A DNA stretch of 28,654 bases, taken from NCBI GenBank assembly GCA_003427395.1, contig BFEA01000095.1, positions 2,961,482 to 2,990,135 of the forward strand. The letters run 5' to 3'. The stretch is from Chara braunii. Taxonomy: Eukaryota; Streptophyta; Charophyceae; Charales; Characeae. Shown one piece after another: positions 1 through 10,082 of the stretch. The notes under the pieces are model-generated. The model saw only the letters and a list, made by a program, of their open reading frames with translations. It did not search any database and was not told the origin of the DNA. The first letter of the stretch is position 1. Every line of letters starts with the position of its first letter. A program made the translations under genes and the position numbers.

Positions 1-34
<34 letters not shown>
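1..34. repeat. (CA)n microsatellite
   Basis: Seventeen uninterrupted CA dinucleotides open the window, and the tract probably continues upstream. It sits where the two full LTR copies (near 2035 and 10060) carry a (CT)n tract, so the same LTR position holds a different dinucleotide here. Confidence 0.95.
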
Positions 35-40
<6 letters not shown>

Positions 41-46
41 TCACCC

Positions 47-590
47 TGATGCGGGCAGTCCGTCGCCTCGCACCCACACATGGTTGTCACCCCGCTTGAT
101 CCGGTATGCCAGCCAAGTATGCTCGTGTGCCAATGTCCGTCACGGCCCCATGTCAACCCCGCACGCTCAGCATCAGCTCGTCGGATCGCCCAACTCTCTA
201 CTCACCTGCCAACTTTCACTTGTTAGTTGATCCTCTCGACAACGCTAACTTCCAAACATGATTAGAGAGCGAATTAATTGCGCTTGCGAAATTTATAGCA
301 TGCATGCTTGCGCAAGATACTCGGGATTGTGTTTAGGGGGGAGGAAGCAGGAAGGGAGTGCCTACACCTACATGGCCAGACCGCGGCGTGGGGGAAGTAG
401 CCACTCTCCTCACATCGATCCGGTCATGCAAGTGTTCGGGCCAATAGGATGGGGGAGAGGTATGTGCGCACAAGGGTGCCAAAAAAGATATCAAGAACAA
501 AAGGATTATAGCTGCAATCAAGCCCGCCAAAACAAAGATTATAGTTACACGCGAGATTAAGGCGTAGAAAAGTCAGAACACTATGACGCC
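47..590 (+). mobile_element. Partial LTR copy (third copy of the 2.4-kb LTR)
   Basis: This stretch aligns by eye with about 2060-2600 and 10085-10620. Shared landmarks are TCACCCCGCTT, the TTTATAG followed by GCATGCATGC-type palindromes (near 292), CATGGCCAGACC with GCGTGGGGG, and GATTAAGG. It covers only the part of the LTR downstream of the dinucleotide tract and lacks the last 450 bp or so. It stops about 50 bp before the next complete LTR begins, so it is an older truncated copy lying in tandem. The small ORFs in it are not convincing genes. Confidence 0.75.
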
Positions 591-724
591 CAACCTCATG
601 CCCAACGCGACTTCTTGATCAGAGTAAGGTGTGGGCCTGGAAGTGCGAAAAGGGGTGTGCCAAGGATTTTTGGAAAGTGGGGGTGGAGTCCCAAGTCAGA
701 ACTGAGATCTCCTGTGACAGGGTT

Positions 725-1279
725 TCAGGGGCACGAGTGCAATTTGGTTGGGGGGGCCGGACCGCTTCTGGTCATAAGGCAGATGGCATGCGTGGGATGG
801 TAAGGGTCGTTCGATCCGGAGGGGAAACCCGTTCGGGGTGGGTGTGCTTCCGAAGAGTCGGACCGTCGAGTACCGCCACGTGGCGTCCGTCGTCGCGCGT
901 TTGGGTTAGGCCCTCGGGTTTCCGGCGCTCTCTGGTTGCCGCGTCGCCGACAATTTCCGCAAGGCGTGCGGGGCCAATACTCGACGATGGAATTCCACGG
1001 GACAACTGTGAGCTGGTGATACGGGAGAAGGAGGCGGAACAGAGGGAAGTTGGTGGCGATAACGACGAAGTCGGGGGATATAAAGTAGTGCATGTTATCC
1101 GAAGTGGGGAAGTCGGGGCCCCTCGGATCGTTGGTCGTAGCACAATGAAACTCCCTATGGCACAATCGATTCTCAGTTAGGCAGGAAAACTCCGACTGTC
1201 TCCGTCTAAGACACTCGTTCACCCAAGGGTTGAAATACTCTTGGTCCCACGAAGAGTCTGAGTCCCTTGAGTACGTCAT
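725..1279 (-). other. Antisense ORF inside the LTR, unknown
   Basis: A 184-codon frame reads against the LTR direction. Its first 70 or so residues (MTYS.DSDSSWD.EYFNPWV.ECLRRRQS, then a segment ending SDN.HYFIS) recur in the other LTR at 9312-9100. About a dozen residues differ between copies and the frames diverge after HYFIS. It matches no family I recognise. The Ser/Asp-rich start and Arg-rich middle are visible, but the GC-rich LTR could produce such a frame by chance. I list it because both copies keep the start codon and stay open over the shared part. Confidence 0.2.
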
Positions 1280-1957
1280 CTTGTCATTGGGAGACCGCTA
1301 AGTTCTTAAGTGCGGGGTTACCCGGGTGGGGAAATTCCGGGCCCGTCGTCCAGGAATTTTGCGCCTGTCCTTAAGGATTGTGATCACCGCGTGTGAGGAC
1401 GAGTAGGCCGTGCGAAATCAGATCACGCTTATGTGTGTTCACACGGAATGATCGTTTCACCACGTATGCAAGACGGCCCCAACATACATCCAATCATCCA
1501 CAATCGTCAGTCATTCTATGCGCGAGTGATCGCGAATCGTCGCGCGGGAGTACGTGTAGGCTGCTCCGATCAGATCGCGCTTAGGCGTATCCCCGCGAGG
1601 CATTCGCTTGCGTCCGGACTGACAACGACCTACTCATCCAATCACTGATCCCTTCATAATCCCATACACAATCGTGCAAGGTCTTATAAGGCATCTCAGC
1701 AATCGTCGTGGCTCGATGGGAAGGATAACTAGCAATGGAAACAGTATTGATAGCTACGCAAAAGTTCCTACTTATGCTTATGAGCGTATCAAGAGTAAGG
1801 ATTAAGCCAAAGAAAAGCACAGACGCAAGCATTCATGCATTCATTCGACAAAACAAGCGAGATGGATACCAAATGCAAAACGAGTGTGAGTCAAAACCAA
1901 TCCAAAATTCCGGAAACAAAAGAGAAGCGGGCAAATCGCCCAGAACCGAGATCAAAA

Positions 1958-1966
1958 TTTATATAC
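1958..1966 (+). promoter_or_regulatory. Putative LTR TATA box
   Basis: TTTATATAC follows CAAAA and precedes AAAGGCAAGGAG. The same block stands at 9987-9995 in the other LTR. A pyrimidine-rich stretch (CTCTCTCTTCCTCTCT...) lies 55-90 bp downstream and could hold the initiator. It is the best core-promoter candidate in the LTR on the + strand. Confidence 0.5.
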
Positions 1967-2021
1967 AAAGGCAAGGAGTAAGGACAGACAAAGAAAACTG
2001 CAAATCCACGTTCATCAACCT

Positions 2022-2052
2022 CAGCTCTCTCTTCCTCTCTCTCTCTCTCTTT
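2022..2052 (+). repeat. CT-rich microsatellite in the left LTR
   Basis: A short (CT)n run with interruptions, matched in position by 10050-10082 in the right LTR and by (CA)n at 1-34 in the truncated copy. Confidence 0.8.
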
Positions 2053-3072
2053 CCGATCCGGACAGACCGCCGTCGCGCACCAACCCACGAAGTCGTCACC
2101 CCGCTTAGTCCTCCCGCACCCGTCAAGTTCGTCCGCGCCCACAGTCTGTCGTGGCCCGTGTCATCCCCACTCGTTCGGCACCAGCTCGCCAGGTCGCCCA
2201 ACTCCCACTTCAACTCACCTCTTACTTCGCCCGTGCGCCGACCCTCACTGATCGCGCTGCCCCGAGCTTCCAATAACTGGTTAAGAGAGCTATCTAATCG
2301 CTCAGCCGGAATTTATAGCGTGCATGCATGCGCGAAGAACACGAAATTGCAAGGACTTAGAAAGGGATTAGCAGAGGAAGCGCCTACGTTCTACATGGCC
2401 AGACCTCGGCGTGGGGGACTTTGCCTTTCTCCACTCATCGATCCGATCATGCAGTCCGCGGGCTGGCTAGACACAGCAAGAAGAAGCGAAGGCAGGAAAG
2501 ACGAAGCACAAGAAAAAAGATACAGTTACGATGGCGCCTGCCCAAAGTTACAGTTACACACACGATTAAGGGCGTCGACTAATCAGAGTTCCTTTGCAGC
2601 CACAAAAAGAAGCTCGTATGCAAAAAGCGTTGCGCAGCAAAGGAAAATACCAATTCCCGGAATTTCTAAATTCCTAGCAAATGCGAGAAGAAGGACAAAT
2701 TTCGAAAAGAAAGTGTGAAATTTTGCGATCCATTGAGGCTCGTTAAGATTCGAAAGGAAAATTCAAAAAGAACGAAGCACAAATTCCCGCGCGATCTTCG
2801 CGCCTAAAATCTACCAACAGAGAACGAAAAGGAATGACGTCAACCAGAATTATTCGCGCGCTCGATGGTGGCGCATCACTCATTGATCTTCCCCGGGACT
2901 TGCCCGGCCCCGAACTCAACCATAAAAAAGAACCGACACAAAAAGGACGAAGAAGCGAGGACACTGATGGAATTTCCTTCCCATCCCGATCTCTAGTAAT
3001 TGGCCCATCCTACCCAGCTTAGGACCCCTCGTTGCTACCGCGCAAAAAATCACGCGGAACAGAAAGTGGTTC

Positions 3073-3086
3073 GTCACATATGTGAC
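3073..3086. repeat. 14-bp perfect palindrome at the LTR/interior junction
   Basis: GTCACATATGTGAC is its own reverse complement and straddles the end of the left LTR (3078). The interior sequence that follows begins TGACGCCC at 3083, where a primer-binding site would lie. It starts like the other element's PBS (TGACGCC), but I could not match the rest to a tRNA 3' end. Confidence 0.5.
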
Positions 3087-3324
3087 GCCCAGGGGGTTCC
3101 AATCTTAAGCGCTCCTGCTTGCTTGAATCGTGACACGTGTCGATTTCTCGAATCGATCGACACGCGGAGCTTTCTTCGCTGCCACTTACCGTGTGAAGGA
3201 GTGTGGACGTCATCCAACGTGGCATGCAAGCTCTGTACTACAATTTCCTCAGGAGGGCTTTTGTCAATCCAAGGAGGGGACTATTCGTGCCATCGCTGTG
3301 GCACGCACACCAATCAGTCGATCA

Positions 3325-3612
3325 TCAATATCCATCGGGGAGGGGGAAGGGGAGATGATAAATGGGGGCATGGCAAGGGGGAGGGTTGATTGGGAGCGGG
3401 GGTATGAACCGTTCCACCTGGGCTACTGTTTCCGGGAGCTCTTGGTAACGAACGATCCTATGGAAGCGGGGGAAGCGATTACCAGTATGAGGGAGGGAGG
3501 CGAGATAGTCCGGATACAGCGTGGTAAAGGTGCGGAAGAGTGTCACGCGAAAATGATCATGGTTTTCCCATGCTGGGATAGTCCCTGTAATCATGCAATA
3601 AACTTCAATCAT
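3325..3612 (-). other. Unrecognised 95-codon ORF downstream of the pol remnant
   Basis: This minus-strand frame begins with ATG that overlaps, as ATGA, the stop of the Ser/Pro-rich frame 3878-3609. It is rich in His, Pro and aromatic residues and ends in a Pro-rich tail. I recognise no domain. It may be the 3' end of the degraded polyprotein or chance; the surrounding 3087-3800 holds nothing else I can name. Confidence 0.15.
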
Positions 3613-3802
3613 GTTGTGGCCTCGTCACGCGGCACTAAAGAGAAGGGTGTGGAGGCAGAAATCGGGGAGGGCGCATCGGGTTGAGGGGTGGGGGTGGACG
3701 GTAACAACGAGACGGGTGGCGTAGAAGAATCAGAAGGGGTAGATGGGGAAGGGGTTGCGGGGGAAGGTGACACGGGTGGTGATTTGTCGGAGGGTGAGAT
3801 GG

Positions 3803-5390
3803 TCAAGGGGACGACAGGATAATGGCCCGGGACGAAGCCCGATGCCCCGCATGAGTACGGGCTCGAACTGATGGACAATCAGAGGTGGAGGGGGAGGAGG
3901 ATCGGCTTCGTCGCCGCCTTGCCGGTGTGCTCGAAGTCTCGGCGTGTTCTCCATCTTTAGGCTTAGGCAGTTCTGGATCGCGGGCCGGATCGTCGGTGAT
4001 CGGCAAATTTGTTGTGCTGGCAAACTCCAGCTGTCGTTTCCCGGCCGAGATTTCCTCTCTTTTGCGCGCCGCTTCGGGGTCTTCCGCCGGAGTGTTCGCC
4101 TGCTCCGCTTCCTCCGTCGAAATCTCCCACTCCGACTCCTCCAGCTCTAGCTCCTCTTCTTCCTTGTCTTCTTCCTCCTCCTCACTCTGCTCTCCCTCAC
4201 TGTGTTCACTATAACTGCCTTCCTCCGGGGTTTCTTCCTCCTCGTCCTCTTCGGCGGCTTCTTCTTCTTCTTCGTCGTCAACGCTTTCTTCTTTGATCGC
4301 TATCTCTATGTCCTCATAGGTCGCCCGATCTTGGAAGATGGCGAGATCGATGATCTCCCGCGGGTCCAGATAATCCCGTTGCAACGGCAGGTTGCAGCTG
4401 GTCCCCAGCTCCTCCTGGCGCGCGGACCACTGAAGATACGCCGTTAGAGTCCGTGTGAGGACGTGCGGAACCGGGCTGTTGTCACTTTGCGAGATGATCT
4501 CAAGTGGGAGGTCGTCTGCTAACTCCGCAAGGGGGACCGTCAGCTCCACGATGATCAGCTGGCGATGGCTGGGGCGCACTGATCCGAACAGGAATTTGAG
4601 AAGATCGCCTTCTATGTCCGTCCTCCAAGCTTGAACGATCATCAACTCCAAGTACTCAAACCACTCACGGTGTTCTTCGTCCCTTGTCCAAGTGATTCGT
4701 ACTTCGACTAGGCACACCGAAAGATCGACGAAGTGTTCCCGCCAGAGCCTCTACTGCGCGGGATCGAGAAGGGGGACAGCGAGCGGCTCCAGGCAGAAGG
4801 AGAGGCGAGGGTGGAGACTAGATTGCCAGAAGGTGGGAAAGAGAGATGGGAGAGCGAAGGTGGAGAGTTGGGAGGGGTTCATCGAGGACACTGGAAGGGG
4901 ATGAGTTCCGGCAGCACCACCGCTGGCTCGTGCTATGCCACGCGAATTCCACCAAGATCGATGTTGTCCGTGGGGAAAAGATTATCCCCGTGGCGCGTAA
5001 GCCAGTGGTTCCACTCCGTCGCCAGTTGTTGCGCTCACTCCCTCAATGATGTCCGAATGACTGTATGTCGTAGCGCACTGACCGTACTGATATGGCCGCT
5101 GAAGCTGACGACTGTGAACACGTGGCTAATCCCTGGAGCTGACCGCCAATGGACAGCCACCGCTTCTGCCAGCACGACCACTTGAGGACTGCCCGCGAAT
5201 CGGAACTCGGCCGCTGTGTGCACTCCCGAAGTTGAGAAGAACTGCGCCAGTCGTAGAAGATCCAGATTGAACCGTGGATGACGAACCTGCCGAATTGCTG
5301 CGATGTAACCTCGTGGCGCTAAGAGATGGTCACCGAGGGCTCGCTCTGTGAGAAAGCTTATGGCGATGGTGGTGGGGACGGAGTTTGGGA
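3803..5390 (-). pseudogene. Post-integrase module of the pol polyprotein, with acidic tract (decayed)
   Basis: Downstream of the integrase C-terminus, the reading continues on the minus strand in another frame (ISFLTERALGDHLLAPRGY, near 5365-5310) to a stop near 5035. It resumes around 5025 with EWNHWLTRHGDNLFP and has an in-frame TAG at 4933-4935. It then enters a 304-codon frame, 4717-3803. That last part starts with an ordered region of about 130 residues, followed by DLAIFQDRATYEDIEIAI. After that come about 80 residues dominated by Glu (runs of five or six), an EEISAGKRQLEF segment, and an Arg/Ser-rich end. From memory, this order recurs after integrase in Chara-type Gypsy polyproteins; its function is unknown. 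Frameshifts and stops make this copy dead. The Ser/Pro-rich frame 3878-3609 overlaps its end and may be the frameshifted tail. Confidence 0.6.
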
Positions 5391-7203
5391 AAAGGCAAGA
5401 GATGCAGGGGAGGAAGAAGGTGATAGAGAGTCGTTGTCTTCTTTCATAGCGAAGGAAGAAGATGAAGGTGCAGGAGATGGGGAGGAAGGGAGGGGACGAA
5501 GGTAAGACACATGATAAACGATCGGCCGTGTCGATCGGCTCCCTGAGACCTCCGGCACAAGGCGCATGGTGTTCAATCCGTTCGGTCCAAGCTCAATCAC
5601 TTGGAATCGCCCAAAGAATCGTGGCGCTATCTTACCTTGGCGAGCACATTTCCTTACCTGCACCAAGTCCCCTAATTTGTACTGGGGCCGTGGACCCGCA
5701 TTTCCGTTTCGGGCCTCGTAACTACGGACCTGCCTGCCGTGGGCCAACTCAGTCATTTTCTGGCGCTTTCGGGCTAATCGGGGCAGGGACCGCTCCATCA
5801 ACTCCGAGTGTCGTTCGGCCTTATCGTGAACCGTGGCCCTTGTGGGCCGTCGGTTCAGCGAAGATTCGTCTGGAAGGCTTGGTATTGTAACACAGGCCAC
5901 GCTATTGGTCCTCAACTGAAAGGGGCTCAGGCCCGTCAATTCATGGGGCGTCCCTCGATGGACCGCTAGGATGTGATCTACAATATCTGGACAGGGCCTG
6001 GGGTCCCGCGCCGTGATATTGCGTCGTAGCGCAGTCTTTATCACTCTATTTGCATTTTCTACCAGCCCGTTGGATTGCGACATATGGAGTGCGGTATTCC
6101 GAATAGCGACGCCGTGCACGACCAGATTCCTCAGGACTTCTCCCCTGAATTCTACCCCATTATCGGTTAGAATTTCCTTCATGTGCTAGTGCATGCCTAA
6201 AAACCGATTGACGTATCACGCAATTTCGGCCGCCTGTAGCGTACGACAGAGATACGCCTCGATCCATTTCGAAAAATGGTCCATGAACACGAGTAGGATT
6301 GAATATTCAAAGCTATTGGGTCCAGGGGGCACCACAATATCGGTGGTATCCATGCTAACCGTTTGAAAAGGTTGCTCAACTACCGTCGGTACTATCGATC
6401 TTGACGGCTGAATCGGTGCCTTATCGGCGGCGCAGACCTGACAGTTCACGACGATGAACTTTACATCGTCAGGAATGTTGGACCAATACCACTCATTTTT
6501 GTCGATTGCTGCTTCCGTGATTCGTACGGCAAAATGAGCAGCCGTTTCCTCATGCGCTGTCTTCACCCAGTCATACCTCATGAACGGGTGCGGTACTACC
6601 ATCCAAATGCCACTACCATCCGTTTTTCGTTTTTCCAGGCGTCCCTCAATCCAGCGGTAGTCCCGAGCCCCTTCATTGGCCCTCCTCTGATCTTCCTTGG
6701 TGAAGTCATGGAGGGGGCTACCTACTACGGTAGCAATCAAGGCAATATCCGTCCATACTTCGGTCCTTCCAAACTTCCAGGTCTTTTCCAATCCTTCTGA
6801 CATGGCATCTAAAAAGCGAGCCTCGGTCGGGATCTTATCAACCCGACACAAGGTTCACAACCAAGGCTTGTTGTCGTTCCGGTATTGGATGCACGAGCCA
6901 TGGGCTCTTGCGACGCACTGTCAACAATCTACCCATTCCGCATATCCTTCCCCGTCAGGGCGCATAGAGACCGAGTATACGCGAGAAATTGCTTCGCAAA
7001 AATAACAAAATTGATCAGGCAAAGAAAGGAGAGATGAGGGGGAGAGAGGAGAGAGGGGAGTTGTAAGGTTACTTCCATCACCCATTGCCACCAACCTGCT
7101 TCTTGCCACGTGGAAGGATTGCCACTTGTCCGTACTTGGACCCGTTCACCGATTCCCGTTCCTTCCACAGGATGATCTCTTCTGCCTTACGTACTTTAGC
7201 TGG
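5358..7203 (-). pseudogene. Ty3/Gypsy integrase (decayed)
   Basis: Integrase joins retroelement cDNA to the host chromosome in the nucleus. In one frame on the minus strand one can read: a linker (REYE-like region then AHGSCIQYRN near 6900); the zinc-binding N-terminal domain with HEETAAHF and CQVC (near 6580-6430); the catalytic core with first Asp in SMDTTD (about 6350), second Asp in LTDNGVEF (about 6165) and Glu in NGLVENAN (about 6058), with 34 residues between the last two; and a GPY/F-like C-terminal module (YKLGDLVQVRK...RFFGRFQVIELGPNG). It ends in a Ser/Pro tail at 5358. No chromodomain is visible. TGA at 6218-6216 and TAG at 6188-6186 interrupt the core, further stops lie near 6860-6930, and the frame differs from the upstream RNase H, so it cannot make a full protein. 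Confidence 0.85.
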
Positions 7204-7578
7204 TCAATGTAGACGTGTCAGTCCGTCCGCGTTGCTGTGCCTCTCCGTCTTTCGATGGATGATGTCGAAGTCGTACTCCTATAGGCGCACCGCCCAACAT
7301 CCAATCATGCCCGTGTAATTAGTAAGTCTCTTTAGTGCTAGTAGGGGCTCATGATCCGTCACCTGGAGGAACTTTTGTCCGTACAGGTACAGATGGAGGT
7401 GTTGAATCCCCCAAACCACTGCGTAGCATTCGCCCCGTGGAGTTGAGTCGTTCTTCCACTCGTCTGTTACAGTTCGTGACGCATATTCGATGACATGCTC
7501 ACGACCATCGTTCCCCTTCTGCCCTAAAATAGTGGAGATAGCTTCTCGTTGCCAGTCCGTGATGAGAACGAACTGCCC
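7204..7578 (-). pseudogene. RNase H domain fragment of Gypsy pol (5'-truncated)
   Basis: RNase H removes the RNA strand during reverse transcription. The minus-strand frame reads GQFVLITDWQREAIS, then REHVIEYASRTVT, GECYAVVWGIQHLHLYLYGQ, VTDHEPLLALKRL, EYDFDIIHRK and NADGLTRLH, which is the typical end of Ty3/Gypsy RT-RNase H. The stop TAG at 7281-7279 lies inside it. The reading ends at TGA 7206-7204, in a different frame from the integrase. Upstream of 7578 the homology stops at an AAAAGTTCAAACTTTT inverted repeat and a T-run, so the RT fingers/palm domain is absent. The breakpoint is probably the end of the inserted or deleted segment. Confidence 0.85.
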
Positions 7579-7740
7579 AAAAGTTCAAACTTTTCTTTTT
7601 TTTTATTAGTGGCTCCTTATCTGGGCGATTTATCCCACCCACCCGTCCTCACCTATGTTGTTGCCCCCTCTGGTCTTATCTTCTCTATCTGTCTCCGGGT
7701 ACCCCCTGCGATGGCATTGGTGAGTTGCCACACCAGCGGG

Positions 7741-7834
7741 CCACGTCAGTAGACCACGTCAGTAGGCCACGTCAGCAGGGCACGTCAGCCGACAGCCATG
7801 CCATGTCAGCAGCCGAACAATGCCACGTCAGCAG
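7741..7834 (+). repeat. CCACGTCAG minisatellite
   Basis: Six or seven units of roughly CCACGTCAGYAG (12-13 bp, the later ones interrupted) lie just before the gag-like frame. Each unit contains an ACGTCA/CACGTC core of the kind bound by plant bZIP factors, but a regulatory role is only inferred. Sequence 7580-7740, between the truncated RNase H and this repeat, contains a T-rich run and no gene that I can see. Confidence 0.7.
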
Positions 7835-7877
7835 TCCTCCGGCCTGGTCTATGCTCACGTGCTTACAAACAGTTGGC

Positions 7878-8195
7878 ATGAATCAGAAGTCCGGGGAATT
7901 GGCCGAGGCCTATCAGGCCCGGATGTTGGCTTTGATTACCGAAGCCAAGAAACGGGCGGATGAGGTAGCAGCAGCAGGGAAGAAGAAGGCAGAGGACGCC
8001 GAGAAGGCATGTCTATTAGCAATTGAACAACAGCGCCAGCAAGACGAGGCAGCAACAAAGGCTGCCGATGAAGAACGAAATCAACGACACGAGAAGATAT
8101 TCAACGAAGAGCGAGCCTTGCTCACAATGGCAGCACATGCCCAGTTGGGCAATGTATGTGCAACCAAGGATCCGCAAAGTGATAAAAAGGACTGA
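7878..8195 (+). pseudogene. Gag-like N-terminal coiled-coil fragment
   Basis: The frame from ATG 7878 reads MNQKSGELAEAYQARMLAL, then a strongly charged Lys/Glu/Ala-rich helix (AKKRADEVAAAGKKKAEDAE, IEQQRQQDEAATKAADEER) and FNEERALLTMA. It ends after 105 codons at TGA 8193-8195. I recall this as the usual start of many Chara-type gag proteins, where several hundred more residues follow; here the sequence breaks off. The frame is open further upstream to 7725, but that part only translates the minisatellite, so I chose 7878. It reads in the same direction as the LTRs and opposite to the pol remnant. From 8196 to 8595 I see no gene. Confidence 0.55.
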
Positions 8196-8595
8196 ATGGA
8201 TAATGCAGTGTTAGTGGAATCTCAACAAGAAGTGTACATCCTGATGCATACAAAATGGCACTCTGTAGCGCAGTGGAAGACTTGGATTTAAGTCCTGACC
8301 TGACTGGGACTGACATGACATCCCATTATACTTCACACATGTGAGAAGAGGAGGAGATACAAAACTGTTGCATATCGTAATGGTGCAAACCAGAACAAGG
8401 ACTGACCTCGCTCACATAGTACAAGATAGCGCAGCGGAATGCTAGGATACCAATGATCAACCCAATCAGTGTCTCAATGCAGACCCAATATACATCATCA
8501 TCATCACAAGGTGTGAAGGGCCTGGCGCTACACATAGGAAGAATGCGCCAGGTCCAGACCTTACACAGACGAAGAGGAGGGGATCGGACGAAGAA

Positions 8596-8657
8596 GACGG
8601 GGGAAACGAGAATGTCGTCAAGTCCCAAAGTCTGGGAAACGGGGGAAACGAGAATGG
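8596..8657 (+). promoter_or_regulatory. Duplicated polypurine tract next to the 3' LTR
   Basis: GGGGGAAACGAGAATG occurs exactly twice, at 8599-8614 and 8641-8656. The second copy is followed by one G and then the TG of the LTR at 8658. A purine-rich run just upstream of a 3' LTR is where plus-strand DNA synthesis is primed in LTR retroelements. More purines extend upstream (GAAGAGGAGGGG near 8572). The doubling by 42 bp is unusual. The opposite strand at this junction offers no TGG-type primer site, which supports the + orientation of the outer element. Confidence 0.6.
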
Positions 8658-8942
8658 TGCGAAAAGGGGTGTGCCAAGGATTTTTGGGAAAGTGGGGCTG
8701 GACTCCAAGGTCAGAATTGAGATCTCCTGTGGCAGAGTTTCAGGGGAACGGGCGCAATATGGTTGAGGGGGTGGACCGCTTTGCGGTCATAAGGCAGATG
8801 GCATGCGCAGGTCATTCAAGGTCGTTCGATCCGTCTGTTTTGGTGACGGTGGTTCGAGGGGAAGCCCGTCCGGGGCAGTTGGGATTCCAATGTGTCAGAC
8901 CGTCGGGTACCTCCACGTGGCGTCTTTCGTCACGCGTGTGGG

Positions 8943-9338
8943 TTAGGCCCTCTGGTTTCCAGGGCTCGTCGGTTGCCGCACCGTCGGCAATTTTCGCAAG
9001 GCGTGCGGGGCCAGTACTGGGCGATGCAATTCCACGGTACCACTGTAAGTTGGTGGTACGGGAGGAGAAGACGGAAGGGAGGGATATTGGTGGAGATAAC
9101 GACGAAGCCGGGGGGATATGAAGTAGTGCGTGTTGTCCGAAGTGGGAAAATCGGGGCACCTCGGATCGCTGGTTGTGGCACAGTGGAACTCCCAAGGGCA
9201 CAATCGATTTTCGATTAGGTAGGGAAATCTCGACTGTCTTCGTCTGAGACACTCTTCCACCCAAGGGTTGAAATACTCCGCATCCCACGACGAATCTGAG
9301 TCCGTTGAGTACGTCATCTCGTCATTGGGAAGCTGCAA
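8943..9338 (-). other. Antisense ORF inside the right LTR, unknown
   Basis: Counterpart of the frame at 1279-725. It has an extra upstream start (MQLPNDE) and then the shared MTYSTDSDSSWD...HYFIS segment, after which the frame runs into different residues. No known family. A conserved but fortuitous open frame is the simplest reading. Confidence 0.2.
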
Positions 9339-9986
9339 AATTAGTGCGTGTTTACCCGGCCGGGGGAATTTCCGGGCTCCAAAGTTTCTTGCTTGTCCTA
9401 GTATTCAATGATTATGAATACGTGTAGGCCGCGCGAATTGGATCGCGCTTACACGTGTTCACACAGGATGATCACTTCGTTGCAGATGCAAAATGGCCAC
9501 TGAATACATCCAATTATTCAATGTCCCCGCAACCGTTAGTTATTTTGGGCGTGGGCGAGTGACACAGAAAATTCTTACCTATCTAATATCGATGGCACCA
9601 AGTTCGTTAAAGGCCACGAATCGACGCGCGGGGATACGTGTAAGCTACGCAGATCAGATCGGCTTATGTGCATTCCTGCGAGGCGTTCGCTGGTTTCCGG
9701 TCCAACAATTACCCAATCATCTAATCATTCCGTGATTCTGAGCGTGCGAGGATAACCAACAACGAGAGCATTATTGACGACTACACAAAAATTCCTATTA
9801 TGCTAGAAAAATGATAAGCAAAAGCAGGTATCAAGAAGAAGAAAACAACAGACATGGCATTCATTCATTCATTCGACAAGCACACAACAACCGAGATCGG
9901 AATCGCAAATCGAGTGTGGGCTGAAACCAAGCCAAGATTCCGAAAACAAAAGAAAACGGGCGAGTCGCCCTGAGCCGAGATCAAAA

Positions 9987-9995
9987 TTTATATAC
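9987..9995 (+). promoter_or_regulatory. Putative TATA box in the right LTR
   Basis: TTTATATAC in the same context as at 1958-1966 (ATCAAAA before, AAAAGCAAGGAG after). Conservation between two otherwise diverged LTRs supports a functional core promoter. Confidence 0.5.
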
Positions 9996-10049
9996 AAAAG
10001 CAAGGAGGGAGAGAAGACAAAGAAAACTGCAAATCCAAGTCCATCAACC

Positions 10050-10082
10050 TCAGCTCCCTCTTTCTCTCTCTCTCTCTCTCTC
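10050..10082 (+). repeat. CT-rich microsatellite in the right LTR
   Basis: (CT)n run at the same LTR position as 2022-2052, slightly longer and purer. Confidence 0.8.

Larger units (their letters stand above)
644..3078 (+). mobile_element. 5' LTR of the composite element
   Basis: This repeat matches 8658-11113 along its whole length with many substitutions and small indels. Both copies start TGCGAAAAGGGGTGTGCC and end GGTTCGTCACA, so they have the canonical TG...CA ends, and similarity stops on both sides of those ends. Inside are a TATA box (1958), a CT-rich tract (2022-2052), a TGCATGCATG palindrome (near 2321), and an open frame on the opposite strand (725-1279) also seen in the other copy. 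The divergence is much greater than for the second element's LTRs, so this insertion is older. Long + strand open frames such as 1735-2718 run across the promoter-like part and look fortuitous. Confidence 0.8.

Noticed and set aside
1735-2718. 327-codon + strand ORF
   Set aside because: It spans the TATA box and CT tract of an LTR, has no domain, and is not kept open in the other LTR.
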